A DNA stretch of 64,000 bases from Tamarix chinensis (Eukaryota > Streptophyta > Magnoliopsida > Caryophyllales > Tamaricaceae), in the NCBI GenBank assembly GCA_030549775.1, contig CM060171.1, positions 142,508,859 to 142,572,858 of the forward strand, read 5' to 3'. Positions 37,950 to 51,100 of this stretch are shown in pieces. The notes under the pieces are model-generated. The model did not search any database. It saw only the letters and a list, made by a program, of their open reading frames with translations, and was not told where the DNA came from. A program made the translations under genes and the position numbers. Each line of letters begins with the position of its first letter. Within the stretch, counting starts at the first letter, position 1.

Positions 37950-39160
37950 ATGGTTGAAGGTGCTTATGGATACTTGAAAGAATCTTTGGAGACGTTAAGA
38001 TGAAGATTCAAAACAATATTGAAACAAATTCATACATTATTGGATAGTACCATGACGACATTTGAACAACATTGGAGAAGTCTCAACTTAATATTCCCTT
38101 ATTTTGCTAGTTGTGTGCTTTATGTAAATTTAAGAGGTTATGTAGTCTTATTTGCCATGGAGTTGATAAAAAAAAAGAGTGCTTTAGAAGTTATGTTGTA
38201 GGTACTTATGAAGAATAATGTGGATGTTATATGTGGCATGATTATGGAATACCATGTACCACGAGATCAATATTTACGTTCATAATTTCATCTCAAGCCC
38301 TCTTTTAGCTATTCAACCACTTTGAAAGGAAAATCAGCATAAATAGGTTGATTAATACATCATAACCATGCGAACAAATAGAGGTTATACCTCATTTACT
38401 CTATGTTTCCATGGAATTTGTTACAAGTGAATCACTAGATATATAAAATTAGTTGGCAATAAAGATATTTAATATTGTTGTTCATAAGAGAACAACTCTA
38501 CAAGAGCAATTAGTAAGACAACAAAAGGGTCATACAAGGAACCCCACTAAAATGGATCATTCTAGTTATGAGTACACATAATAATGACATTAAAGTTTTT
38601 TAACATCAAAACAAGGTCAATAACATTCTTCTCCAAGTCAAGGTCGAGGTCAGGCTCAGAGACAATAATTATTATTTATTTCTAATATGTCATTGAGACA
38701 TTTTAATTTTCATATATTAGTCAATTGAATTGACATATATGTCCATACAAACTATTAGTTGATGTAGCATGTTCAGAGATGGGAATAACAATTTTAGATC
38801 ACAAGCATATATTATATTAGGTAATGAGGATCAGAGATTTTAAATTTTTATGGACTTACATCATGGTATATTAGCTAGATGACAATTATATGAAAGGGTA
38901 TTTATGCATTAAGTAGGTGATTAACTCCTCAATAATATATTAAGTCTCAACTTAACATCCCTTGATAACAAATTAAATATTAGGAAGGGCTAGCTTAGAT
39001 GGCGCACAAAATGGAAATGTTAGATATTGATCATGTTTTTGCCATCTAATACTATTTACATATTTCTCCTTAAAAGCTGGCAAATTATTCTTACCATTAG
39101 TGGTACAACATGAGATTTAGGGTCCTGGAAATGAACTTATTATATGTTTTTTTATTATAA
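37950..39160 (+). pseudogene. Mutator-like transposase with OTU-protease-like domain, degraded
   Basis: On the plus strand, 37951 onward reads MVEGAYGYLKESLETLR, then (after a stop) LYVNLRGYVVLFAMELIKKK. This resembles the NRVEGAH.xLK...LRGFVS.xAL segment near the end of FAR1/MULE transposases. From 38778 the frame gives DGNNNFRSQAYIILGNEDQR, closely matching the OTU cysteine-protease motif DGNCxFR...LGNEDQ seen in plant Mutator-like elements that carry such a domain. A later piece reads KMEMLDIDHVFA, like the W.xMPD.GHVIA block. The catalytic cysteine position is asparagine, and there are many stops and frameshifts. The OTU match is more certain than the transposase match. The limits are approximate. 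Confidence 0.6.
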
Positions 39161-39982
39161 AAAAATAGGTATCATTATATACCGATATACATTGTGTTAC
39201 ATCATTTTTTCAATAGCAACTCTTTAAAGCAACAAAATTCTTATAAATAAATATTTCGTAGCTACAACTTTTAGATAATTTTCCATTGCCACCAATACCT
39301 AAACAACGGGATAGAAATAATAAGGGGTAGTGTGCCTTAACATTTAATTTGCTATATTTGTCTGTACTTGGAAAATAGATATTTTAATATTTGTTTTAAT
39401 AGTTTTTTTCATTAGATTACTCATGGAATAAAGTCACATATGAGACCGTCCATTTCAAGGAAAAAAATTTGACAAATCTACATTATAAAAATCCTCAAAC
39501 TATTCTACTTTTATACTATTATTGATTATATATATAATGAAAAAAATTATAATATACATACATACTTACATACATACATAGATATATTCAAATGTATATT
39601 TGTCGAATTCAATATCCCATTTGTTTGACTTTTTGTTGACCAGATTAATTATTTACTTTTTTAGATCAAATTACTTTGATATTACCTCACATGAATAACC
39701 CTATGTGTAACACAAATAATAATATTTGAAATAATCATGACAAGGATTTAGATAAGTAGGCATATCAATGTTAATTGTACCATCGTTGGTGTGGCAGAGT
39801 TGAGAGCTAAAATTATAAAAAGAAGGATTAAGTGACATTTGGTTCCAAGAATTTATAAGCTTGATTCCACGAGGATTCTCCCTATGACATCTGGTGCATA
39901 TGACATGCAATGAAGTTGCATGTTCACTTTTTCAAAATACATTTTATTGGGGATTAGATTTGTAGCTGCATTAATCATGTGT
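39161..39982. other. AT-rich spacer
   Basis: No recognisable gene. A short minus-strand open frame at 39701-39910 has no family that I know and sits in decayed repeat DNA, so it is not called. Confidence 0.4.
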
Positions 39983-42900
39983 TGTATCACCTTCATTTTT
40001 ATGAACTAAAAATTTATATTTAAAACAGGTTTGTGGAAGCCAAAAATGAAAATGTAGGGTATTACTATAACAACCCCAGATTTCGGAACTTAAAATTTTT
40101 TTTAAAGAGTTAATAGCGGAAGCCAAAACACAAAACGTAGGGGTGTTAAGCTACATCCAACATATAAGAGGCACTCCCTATGGCCAGTCTATATCGGGTG
40201 CAAGGTAAAAGTAACCTTATACCTAGGAATCAAGCGTGGGAAGCACATGATTCCACCACGATACATGATATAAAATAGAAAGAGGAGAATAAATAGTAAA
40301 AATAGAGGACTGAGAGCCCAAAGAGAGACAGAGATATTTGAATAACCATACCCTTTACCAAATTATTTAGTGCTCACCTAAGGTAAGCACATCAAGCTAA
40401 TAATTACCAATCACCTGCAAAATAGGGCGAATATGCTCATGGGAATGAGTAACACCCATGAATCAGATGATCAGTACACTACGTACCGAGTAAGGTAATG
40501 GTATAGTCAAGCAGGATTACACATGATACAAGAACTCTCATAAGCAAATCATACATGTGTAAATTAAAGAATGCCAGATAATTACTGATACTAGGCCTTC
40601 CATTAGATATATCATATTCCAATCTTTTATTTATGATGAGTTTAGGGACCCCACTATCCTTAAACCTGTGGAACGGTCTGAAACACCTATCGAAGACAAC
40701 ACACCCGAGCCACTATTATTATCTGATGGAACAAAGACAACACCTCTCAGAGTAAAATACTCTTGAGTCACTATTATTAAACCGGTGGAACGGCCTGAAG
40801 AACCTCTAGGGGATAACACACCCGAGCCACTATTATTATCCGATGGAACGGACTCAACACCTCGGTCCTGACTCACATAATCTTCCACTTTACATGATTA
40901 GTATATTTTCATTTATACTTTATTTCTTAATTTTATTTTCATTCATGTTGAGTATGGGGCCCCACACTATTTTTCATTCGGTGGAACGTACCCATATAAA
41001 CACCTCGGCCCGACTCACAGGATCTTTCACTTTAATGATTAGTACCTTATCTAGAGTTGATTGTACATTATCACGCTTAACTCATATAAATGTGCAAGAC
41101 ATATAACTGAACAATATAAGTACGATAAAAAATTATCCTCAAATGATCATAATACCCTTAGGGTAGTTAAGACAATCATATTCTCCCAAAGGTCTTATGA
41201 AACCCAATACTAATACATATAAATTTCCAAACATTATCCGAAGTAGATATCCTTAGTTTCCCATAGATATCCTGTGTCCACATTATACCCAAATATTTAT
41301 TTATATAATTTCATTATTTTCAAGAATATCATTTCATAGCATTTCCATAAATACATTTCTCAATACATAATACTCAATACAAAAGAACATACAAAAATAC
41401 AAGTATCACATAATGCCCTACCTACGATATGTATCCTTACCAACAAAGATACCGGGCTCTATGCACCCAAATCCTATACCTCCTCCGAGATCACAGGAAT
41501 ATCACCTACAAAAATAAGATAAAATACAATTAGGATCGAAGATTCAAATTGAGGGGAAAGTTAAGGTATAGGAGGGTAGAAATGGAATTAACTGGAGTCA
41601 AATGGAAGCTTGAAATGTATGGAAGTGAAGAGGAATGTGTGGTGAAGCTATGGTTAAATTTTAGTGGTGTTTGGACAAGATTTGGGGGTGAAAATAGGGG
41701 TGCATGGCCAAAAATGGAAAGTTGCATGGTTGTGCAATAGGCGGTGCAACATCTAGTCGAGAAAAAATAAGGTGCACGGCCAGGCGGTAAAAAGGTTGCA
41801 CAGTTGTGCAGCAGGAGATTTTAAGTGTTGTACGACTGTGCAGCAGGTGGTGCACATGCTATGCACTCTGTAAAACTGTGATAAACGAGGGAAGAAGAAG
41901 GAAAAAGAGGTAGTGGTCGGCAGCGATGATTGGCAACAGCGAGGGGAAAGGTTGGGGTGACCTTGGTGGTCGGTCCACTGGCCAAAGGGCATCGAGTGGT
42001 GGCCGAGGTGGTGCACGGTGGTGGATTGGGTGGTGTGAAGGCTAAAAACAGAGAAAGAAGGAGGAAGAAGAAGGATAAAGGAGAAGGAAGAAGAGAAGAA
42101 AGTCGGGGAGGTGATGGATGACAAAAATTGGAGGGATGGAGGGGTATATATACTAGTATGGTGGTGTGCCATGGAGGAGAAAAATGGCAGGGGAGTGGTG
42201 GCATGCAAACGGGGAAGAATTTGTAGAGGATGATGGAGAAAATGGTAGTGTACGAGGGTGAAGAATGTAGTAGGGGAAGAAGTAGAGGGTGATGGTGATG
42301 GTTTTATTGAGGGTGGTGCATGAAGGAGACGTGCATGGGAGAGAAAAGTGGGGAAGGTGATGGTGATGACGGGTAGAACATAGCATCATCAGGAAGATGT
42401 GGAGTGTGATGGTAAGATGATGGTGGTGCAAATCGACAGAGATGGGATGAGAAGAAGGAAGAAGATAGGCATGAGGGATGATAGTGATGGTCAGTGAGGG
42501 TAGCAGGGTGATGGTGAGAGGATGCATGTAGGGGACAAGGTGATGGTGTCATGGTGCAGAGCAGCCAAACTCCTTCATGCCATAGTGAAAAACAATGTAG
42601 GAGAAGAAGGAAAAAGAAGAGAAAAGAAAAAGGAAGAAGAGGTTAGGGGTTAGGATTAGATTAGGTGATTTCGAGATTAGCTAAGATAGATAGGATTAGT
42701 GGATATTTTAATGGGTTTTGATTTTGGTTTACAAATTATGGTTTATCCGAGTCAAGGTTTTAATTTTGGTTAAAGTTTCAGGATTAAGAAATTAGGTTAA
42801 GGTTAAAATAAGATTTATTGATATTATAATTAAATTAGGGTGTTAATAATGCAGGATTAGGCTAAGCAAATTTTTAGGGTATTACAATTACATCACACCC

Positions 42901-43340
42901 AACATAGAAAGGACATTTCCTATACCCAACATATGTTGGGTGTAAATCTAAAAGTAACTCGTATATATAGATCACTTGTGAAAAACACTTGATCCTATAA
43001 TAATAAAAGTTTATGAAGTAAAGGAGAGAGGGAACATAGATAATAGAAATTAGATGACTAAAAGTCCAAATATGAGAGATCCAAATAATTATGTATAAAA
43101 TCAACTTAGATTTTCTCACCACAGACATCTCACCAAAAGCATCAAATCAACAATTACCTACAAAATAAGATGACATATGCTTGTGTGAATGAACAACACC
43201 CATAAAAATAATGATCAGTATGTCACGTACGAGTAAGGTAAAATACATATGAATATCATAAGGCAGTCATAACATATAGGTATCATGTAATGAGATATAT
43301 ATTATACATATATGAACTGCTCATGATGCAATACAACTTA
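39983..43340 (+). mobile_element. older, diverged LTR-like relative split by a younger insertion
   Basis: Left piece 39983-40065 (TGTATCACCTTCATTTTTATGAACTAAAAA...GTGGAAGCCAAAAA) aligns with the first 85 bp of the element at 40066. The right piece from 42892 (ATCACACCCAACATA...) aligns with the next few hundred bp, including the conserved AACACCCATAAAAATAATGATCAGTATGTCACGTAC block at 43195-43230. The younger element lies exactly between them. Homology fades near 43340, so the old copy is 3'-truncated. Confidence 0.6.
40066..42886 (+). mobile_element. solo LTR-like element inserted in an older relative, 2.82 kb
   Basis: Begins TATAACAACCCCAGATTTCG (TG changed to TA), ends TTTTTAGGGTATTACA, and has a perfect 5-bp duplication ATTAC (40061-40065, 42887-42891). 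Hairpin repeats CCACTATTATTATCYGATGGAA lie at 40645-40860 and 40960-40990, the palindromic box at 40473-40487, CCGGGCTCTATGCACC near 41451, and a purine-rich GATGGTG/GAAGAAG block at 41540-42660. No protein-coding content that I believe. Confidence 0.8.
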
Positions 43341-43882
43341 AGAGAAAAGTATTATTAAAATTTGTTCCTAAGTGATCACACATCTCGTATAACCTAATCA
43401 CATTAAGACTAGGAACCCACTTTGATGCATATGAGATCTAACTTGGGTCTTACTAGGTATTGGTGATCCAAGAAACCTTGGAGCAACCAAAACAAAGGGA
43501 GAAATGAGGGAGTTTGGAGTGGATAAAAATTGATTATTGGTAACCTCCTAAGGTTAAAAATCTCAGGACAAATATTGAAGGATTTTTGTAAATTCTTCAA
43601 ACTCTTACACTTGAGAAATAAAGAGAAACTCTCGATACATAGAAAGGAAATAAGCAGCCAAAATTTTGAGTTCCTTTATTTCATTCTATCATTGACTCTT
43701 GTAGAAGAAATGTAGTGTTAAAGGTTGCAACTTAGCCAACTAATACATGTGATTTGAGATATAAAAAAAGGAGAAAATCTAATTAAGTTCTGGCCATGAG
43801 TTTTGATCACAGGGAGGAAGATTGAGCATATTTTTGAACTTCCCTCACGAGCACGTGTTCTAACTCATATAACAACCATATT
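43341..43882. other. spacer left of the 43883 element
   Basis: No gene or repeat identified. It was contiguous with 47630-48170 before the insertion at 43883-47624. Confidence 0.4.
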
Positions 43883-44677
43883 TGTAACACCCTAATTTTT
43901 ACTACTGAAAAATTTCATTTTATAGCGGAAGTAATTAAGAAAATAGTGGGGGTTACCACCGTGATTGATGTAAGGATTGTTGCAAATGCCAGAATTATGT
44001 CCTAAGTTTATAGTAAAAGGATAAAACATTTAAAGTAACACAAGGAAATTAAAAATGAAATAGTGTTTATAGTATGATATTGAGTTTGGAGTCTAACTTT
44101 GAGTTTAACAATATAAATACGAAAAGAGGGATACCATGGATCAAGAGTCCAAAAAGGGTATACAGTTAAATACATAAACAAAATAACAAATACTCTTCAC
44201 CCGACCCTAATATAAATGAAGTCACTCATCCCCACATAAGGCGTCATAGGCTGCATACTCATCTAACTGATCTTCTAGAACCTGCACATAAGATTTAGGG
44301 CCTTCTACTCATGGGAATGAGTATCACCCATAAAACGGGTGGTCAGTACGCTACATACTAAGTAAGGGAACAATACTATCAAAATAGGGATACAAATAAC
44401 ACATGCTTTCACATTAGATAATAAGTGAGATAACCAAATAAATAAAACTTCTCATAAGACAGGAAATGATCCAAATTCTTATATTAAGTATAATCCATTT
44501 TCATTATTTTACATGCGTTGAGTGCAGGAACCCCACTATTCTTAAACCTGTGGAACAGTATGAAACTCTTCTCGGGGACAACACACCCGAACCACTATTC
44601 TTTTCAGTGGAGCAGAGATTAAAATATCACCTCGGGGAAAAATGCTCTCGAGTCACTATTCTCCCTGCTGGAACATG

Positions 44678-44732
<55 letters not shown>
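44678..44732 (+). repeat. (TA)n(GA)n compound microsatellite
   Basis: About 13 TA units pass directly into about 14 GA units, inside one of the CCACTATT hairpin repeats of the LTR-like element. Confidence 0.92.
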
Positions 44733-44735
<3 letters not shown>

Positions 44736-46786
44736 GATCACTTTGGTCCTGACTCACGTATTCTTCCACTTTAAATCATTAATATCTTTTCTATAAGTTA
44801 TAATGAGACATTTTCATTTCATGATGAGTAGGGACCCTACTATTCTTAATTTGGTAGAACGAACTAAAGTACCTTCTCGGGGCAAAATGCTCCCAAGCCA
44901 CTATTCTCTCTAGTGGAACGGGATACACACACACACATATATATAGAAAAATAGATCACCTTGTCCCTAATCACATGCTCTTTCTCTTTAAGTAATTAGT
45001 ATCTTATTCAAGATTGATTTTCAGGCATATGACACATTAAAAATAGGTATACATAGAGCATAAGTATAAGTCCTTAAATCCTTTCGAACCCTAATTACAC
45101 ACCCTTTTGTATTCATTCTCCCATATTGATTAATTCACACAACTTATATTATATCATCTCCAAATCCCCTCATTTTTATAATACCTAATATGCACGATCT
45201 AATTTTCATAAGTATATTTTAATAATCTCATACCGATATGTTAATCACAAAAATATCGAAGACCCAAATTCCATAGAATTGTTATAACATCTCCCATGAA
45301 ATGTTCCTGATTACCAATCCCGATAGATAACCTCTAAATCTTAAGCATGGAATAATAGTATTATCATTACAAGATAGTTTGCCCAAAATTAGCCATTAAA
45401 TCATTTAAGGATCCTAAATAACAATAATACTTCCATGAATTCCTCATGCTACTATTATCATATTTAGAACCTCCTAACACATAAAATACCAAAATTTCAT
45501 TATTATCCCATAATGACCAAGTTACCCTTAAGTACAACTAAAAACCTTTTTTTTCACACATGTTATTTTCCAAGTCCACAATTAATCATCATATCTCATG
45601 AGAATTCTTAAGTCAATTTATCAAAAATTTATTTAGCCCATATTTCATACCAATATATATATGTATATATATATCCACAAATACTATATTATCACAACAA
45701 ATAATAATGAGAACTGTTACCCATTCTTACTTTCTCATAATAACATAATATCCTTAAGTTCATATTTCATGTCATAGGATTTATTTCCACAAACATGACA
45801 TTATCACAGTGAAATAATAATGGCACATCTTAGCCATTCTTAGTTTCTTTCAATATCATATTATCCTTAAACCCATAAGATATATTTCCACAAATATGAC
45901 ATTATTATGCAATATTATAACATAATGACACTTCTCGCCAACTCTTACTTTCTTTCAACATAACATTAATATCATCACAAAATATCAAGATCAACACATG
46001 TTACATCATTTATAAACAATATTATGAAAAACAAATATAACCATACAAGCAAATAACATCAAAAACCCTAAACATCGAATAGTATCCTTACCAACTAGGA
46101 CACCGGGCTCTAAGCATGCAAATCCTAGACTTCCTCCTTCGAAGCTACTGGGATAACACCTACAAAAAATAATAAAATTTGGGATTAGGTTTAAAGAGTT
46201 AAATTAAAGGAGAAATCAAGGTAAAGAGGGTAAAAATAGATATAACCTTAGTCAAATGGAATATTGAGATGTGTGGGTGTGTAGGGGCATGTGCGGTGGG
46301 GATATAGTTAAATTTTAGTGGTATTTAGACAAGGTTTGGGGGTAAAAATAGGGGTGCACGACCAAAAATAGGAAGTTGCAAGGTTATGCAATAGGTGGTG
46401 TAGCTTCTGGTCGAGATGAAAAAATGATGCACAGTCAGGCACTGCAAGAGTTGTACGGCCGTGCAACAACAGCACACGACAGGTCGAGAGGATAAAAGAC
46501 ATATGGCCAGACGGTGCAAAAGTTGCACGGCTATGCAGTAGGAGATTTTAGGTGTTGTAAGGTTGTGCAGCAGGCGGTGCACAAGCCGTGCACTCTGAAA
46601 TGTTGCAACGCATGAGAGGAATAAGAAGGAAAAAGAGGTGGTGGTCGGCAATGATGGACAACGACAGCGAGGGGGAAGGTTGGGTGACCTTCGTGGTCGG
46701 TCTACTAACCAAAGGGCGGCAAGTGGTGGCCGAGGTGGTAGAAATGGTGGTGCGCAAGCCAAAAACAGGGAAAGAAAGAAAGAAGA

Positions 46787-46790
<4 letters not shown>

Positions 46791-46828
<38 letters not shown>
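46791..46828 (+). repeat. (GA)n microsatellite
   Basis: About 19 GA units in the purine-rich block of the element at 43883-47624. Confidence 0.9.
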
Positions 46829-46831
<3 letters not shown>

Positions 46832-47629
46832 AGGAAAGGAGAAGGAAGAGGGAGCTCGGGCAATGGCTATTTGACACAAAGGTGGGAAGAATGAGGTAAA
46901 ACCAAAGAGAAAGAAGGAGAGTGTGAAGTATACATACATACATACATACATGTGTGCATGTGTGGTGTGAGTCGGGAAGGAAGAAAATAACAGGGGGGTT
47001 ATGTGCGAGGGTGATGATGGTGATGGTGCACCTATAAGGTGATGATGATGGCGATGGTTGTAGAGGATGGTTAGGGTAGGGTAGTAGCTGTAGGGTGATG
47101 GTAGTGATGGTTGATGGAAGTGTTGCATGGGAAGGGAAAATGGTAAGGAAATTGAGTTTGTGTGGAGTGTGCGTAAGGGGTGTGCAATCGGGCAAGGATA
47201 ATGGAGTAGAAGGAGAAGAATAAAAAGAAGAAAGGAAGTAAGGTGATGGGTGATGGATGCAGAAAGGTGATGGTGCAAGTGGGTGGTGCAAGTTGCAACC
47301 AATTCAAAGGTGTATCTTGAGGTTGGCGAGAGGAAGAGAAGAAAGAAAGAAAAGAAAAGGAGAAAGAAAAAGAAAGAGAGAAGTGATGGGGGATTAGCTT
47401 AGGGTGATTTTAGATTAGCTAATGTAATTAGGATTAGTGAAAATTTTAGTAGATTTTGATTTTGGTTTATGATCTACGGTTTATCAAAGTTAAAATTTCG
47501 GAATCGGTTAAAGTTTTGGGATTAAGGAGTTAGGATAAGGCTAATATAAGATTTATTGAGATTAGAATTAAATTAGGGTACTAATTATGTGGGATTAGGC
47601 TAAGTAAAATTTTGAGGTATTACAATATT

Positions 47630-48170
47630 GATTAAAAGGAAAATGACAAATGCCCTTTTAATATTGTAATAAAAAATGGAAGGGATTTCTTTTATCTTTC
47701 ATTGCTCGTCCCCAAATTTGCATTATTCTTCCTAGGTGCTGAAAATGACTTGACAATCAACTTGAGAGGGACTTGTGGTTATTTTGTATGGCTTTCAAGG
47801 GTGTAGAATTGGCTGCATTTTTTGTGAACTTTTTAGGGATAAAATGTTAAGGAAAATGGGTGAAAATATGGGGAAAATTGAGAAAAAATGTGGTTCATAG
47901 TGATCTTCTTTTGGGGTGTTGTGTGGATGGTACAAAAGGAGGGGTTGACAAGGTTTTCATGGCTTGTATGGCTTGCATGACTAGGCTATGCTGGATGATT
48001 AATTTGTCTAAGTAATTAGAGTTTTGTGGCTCTCCCACTTGGGGAAATTAATGATAAGATTGTGATCATTAAATGAGGATACTCCTGTATCACACTTGTA
48101 TTAATGTCACTCCTCTTTCCTCTATAGATGGGATATAAGAGTCAAATTGCTTTCTCTTTCATTTTTCACT
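47630..48170. other. spacer between two LTR-like elements
   Basis: AT-rich with repeated GGCTTGTATGGCTTGCATG words near 47960. No gene identified. Confidence 0.4.
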
Positions 48171-48175
48171 CTTTC

Positions 48176-51100
48176 TGTACTACCCCGTATTTTTTAAATC
48201 TAATTTTATTAAGCTTAATAATTTTATTAGTGCAATTTAATGTAAATATTTAATTATTTTGATTTCGATTCTTTTTATGGATTTGTCGACGATTTCGACT
48301 TCATATTCGAATTTAATTAATCGTTGTCGTTGTAGACCATTCTAGATAAATTCGTTCACGAATATGATTTTATTATATTCTTATGATTTCAATTTTCGGT
48401 TAAAAATATGTATTCCCGTTCTTTCTCGTATTTTGATTTTTAATATTTTGGATTCGTTTTCGATTATAACTTCGTCGTGTGATTACGACTTTATTTTGGG
48501 GTTATATTTCGTTAACAAAATATATTATTTAAATTATAGAATTTATATTTAAATAGTTAAATTTATTTTAATGATTTTATCCGTAGAAAATATTTCTGAC
48601 TTTAAATTTATTCGTTTCTTGAAATCGTTAATATTTTCAGAAAGTTTTAAATTAAAAAGATTTTCGGAGCTTATTTAGGAATTTCTTTCCTAAATTAATT
48701 TCCTTCCGTTTTACTCTTTTTAGTTTGCAGAAAACCGATTTTGAAAATTATGTGAATTAGTCTCGGTTTATTAGAATTTGACTTAAATATTTTATTATAT
48801 ATTTTTAAATAATTTTTCGAGGTCTTATAATATATTTTCGTAAATAATATAAATTTTTACGATCGTTGGTAAATTCTTTCGAAAATGTTTCCGAAATTCT
48901 TTATATAGCTTTTTTATTAATTTTAAGTGATCGGATCGTTTCGAAATAAATTTTCATTAAATAAATTTTAAATAAAATCATCCAATAAAAAATTTACATA
49001 TTTAGTATTTATTTTCTACTTGTATTTGTAAAAAAAAATGGACCGGTGCCCGACCCCCCTCTTCTTTCCCTTTTCTCTCTTCTTCTTTCCTTTCTTTTCT
49101 CGTCTCTTTCCCAATTGCTCCCAACCCTTGCTCCCTGTTTGCAGCCCCAAACCCGAACCTCCTCCTTCTCCCCAGGTGCCTCCTCCTTGCTTCGCCCCAC
49201 CGGCCAGCCTCCAACCAGCTGCCACCGTCGCCAGCCACAACAGCAACAGTAGCCACCGAACGCTGCAGCAGCGACAAGCAGCAACGCAGGCTGCGCCGCC
49301 ATCGTTCGGTCACCATCGACGTCTCCCGACCACCGGCGAGCAACCCCCGGCCTCCGACGGAGCTCCTCCAGCCTTCCCTTGCTCCGATTTGTTGATTTTC
49401 GTTTAGTATAAATTTCTGAAAAACCCTAATATTGATTTGATTAATTGAGTATGAATTAGCTTATGATAAGTTAAATTGATTGGTTGATTATGTATATATG
49501 TGTTGTAAGATTGATTTGGATATGTTAATTATATAGTTTATGTTGGAATTCTGGAAAATTGAATTTTAGGCCAGGTTATGCCCAAATTTTTTGGATCCGT
49601 CCTATTTGGCAATTTTGGATAAATTGATTATACAATATGTTTGTAAATGTATCTAATTTCATGTTGGAACCGTCAATTTGAGAAATTTATGTAGAATTAA
49701 TCAGAATTTAATTCCTAGGTCAAAATTCGTGTGTAATAAAATTGGGCCGCATAATTGAGTCGTTTCGCTCAATTGATTTTACAATATCGTTTGAAATGTA
49801 TTTAATTTCATATCGGAAGTGTTGATTTGGGAAAATTGTGCGTAATTAATCAAAATTGGATTTTTAGGTCAAAACTCTTGCGGGTCTAAATTGGATTATG
49901 TAATCGGGTCGTTTTATTCAATTGACTATACAATTTATATTAGAATATATTTAATTACATTTTCAAATCGTCAATTTATATATTTTAGCAAGAATTGATC
50001 AGATTTGTATTCCGGGCTCAAAAACCCTAATTTTGTTGAATTGGGTATTTCTTTTATTGGTTTTGGGCAATTAATTATATGATATGTTATAACATATGTC
50101 TAATTGCATTTCTAAACATTCAATTTAAATAAATTAATAAAATTTAACTGAATTGTATTTTCGGGCCTAAAACCCTAGATTTCAAGTGAAATTATGAAAT
50201 TGATCATTTGTATAGTTGTTTTTCTAATATTAAATTTATAGAAGTAGTTGAAATGGTCCTAATTGTATTCTAATACCTTTAATTGGAATTAATTGATTTG
50301 AATTATCTAAGTTTGTGTCGTGGGCTTTAAAACCCTAATTTTGAAAACAAATCGTCTTGAATTGGCTAATCGGAAGATTGTTTTGTTGAAATTAATTATC
50401 TAGATTTATCTCAAATTAGTTTAATTGTGTTTTAAAACTATCAATTTGAGGTAATCGAAGTGATTTGGTCGATTCATAGTTTAGCATTAAAAACCCTAAT
50501 CTTCTGGGATGGTTTTATAAAATTAATTTTTTGCTATGCGTCGTTTATCTAATCTATTTCTACCTTTGGGTTTTAAATCATTTGAATTATGTTTTAATTT
50601 AATCAGTTTGGATTTGGTTCTATGCAAATGGTTGGTTTACCTATTTAGTTGTAAAACCTAATGAATAAGCCATTTTCGATAAATTAACTTATAATCAATT
50701 ATTCTTTCTCGAGCTTTCCAGATTAAATTGAAATGTCCCAAGTGATATGTGTGTTAATTGATTTGATTTATATTTAATATTAAATCTTAATAGAGCTATA
50801 CTCTTGAGTCCTAAGTTTTGGACACATTTTCTAAGAAAGGTCGTATGTGTCCATTTGTATTTATTTAATTATAATAATTAAATTATTGTTCGATAAGATG
50901 GTTTCTAACCTAGTTCTGATTTCTATCGGCGATCTAAGAAAACTTTCTCGTGGATTTTTGAGCTATCGATAATTCTCTCTCTTTCTCCAGTTACTTAGCT
51001 GGCTTCGGATTTAGGTAAGTCATTACTTACCTTTACTTATAATGGAATCTGGATGTATGTCTATTCCGAGTGGAAGGTGATGACTATGCTTATTAATCAT

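Larger units (their letters stand above)
43883..47624 (+). mobile_element. solo LTR-like element, TGTAACACC family, 3.74 kb
   Basis: Begins TGTAACACCCTAATTTTTAC, ends AAAATTTTGAGGTATTACA, and has a perfect duplication ATATT (43878-43882, 47625-47629). Palindromic box at 44345-44359; hairpin/CCACTATTC repeats at 44530-44910 expanded by TA and GA microsatellites; CCGGGCTCTAAGCATGC near 46101; purine-rich block at 46200-47400. Long minus-strand frames in that block are histidine/proline/serine low complexity and are not genes. Confidence 0.82.

Noticed and set aside
39701..39910. 69-residue minus-strand frame with two CxxC-like cysteines
   Set aside because: Short, no recognisable family, and sits in decayed repeat DNA. 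Left uncalled.
41753..42527. several serine/proline/histidine-rich minus-strand frames
   Set aside because: They lie in the purine-rich tail of the element at 40066-42886 and overlap one another in different frames.
46325..47302. 325-residue minus-strand open frame
   Set aside because: It is histidine/proline/serine/threonine low complexity arising from the purine-rich block of an LTR-like element. Overlapping frames of similar length and composition exist, and nothing resembles a protein family.
49038..49406. 122-residue plus-strand frame with a proline-rich middle
   Set aside because: It lies inside the reversed LTR-like element, in the block that corresponds to the purine-rich region of its relatives. 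No independent gene signals.
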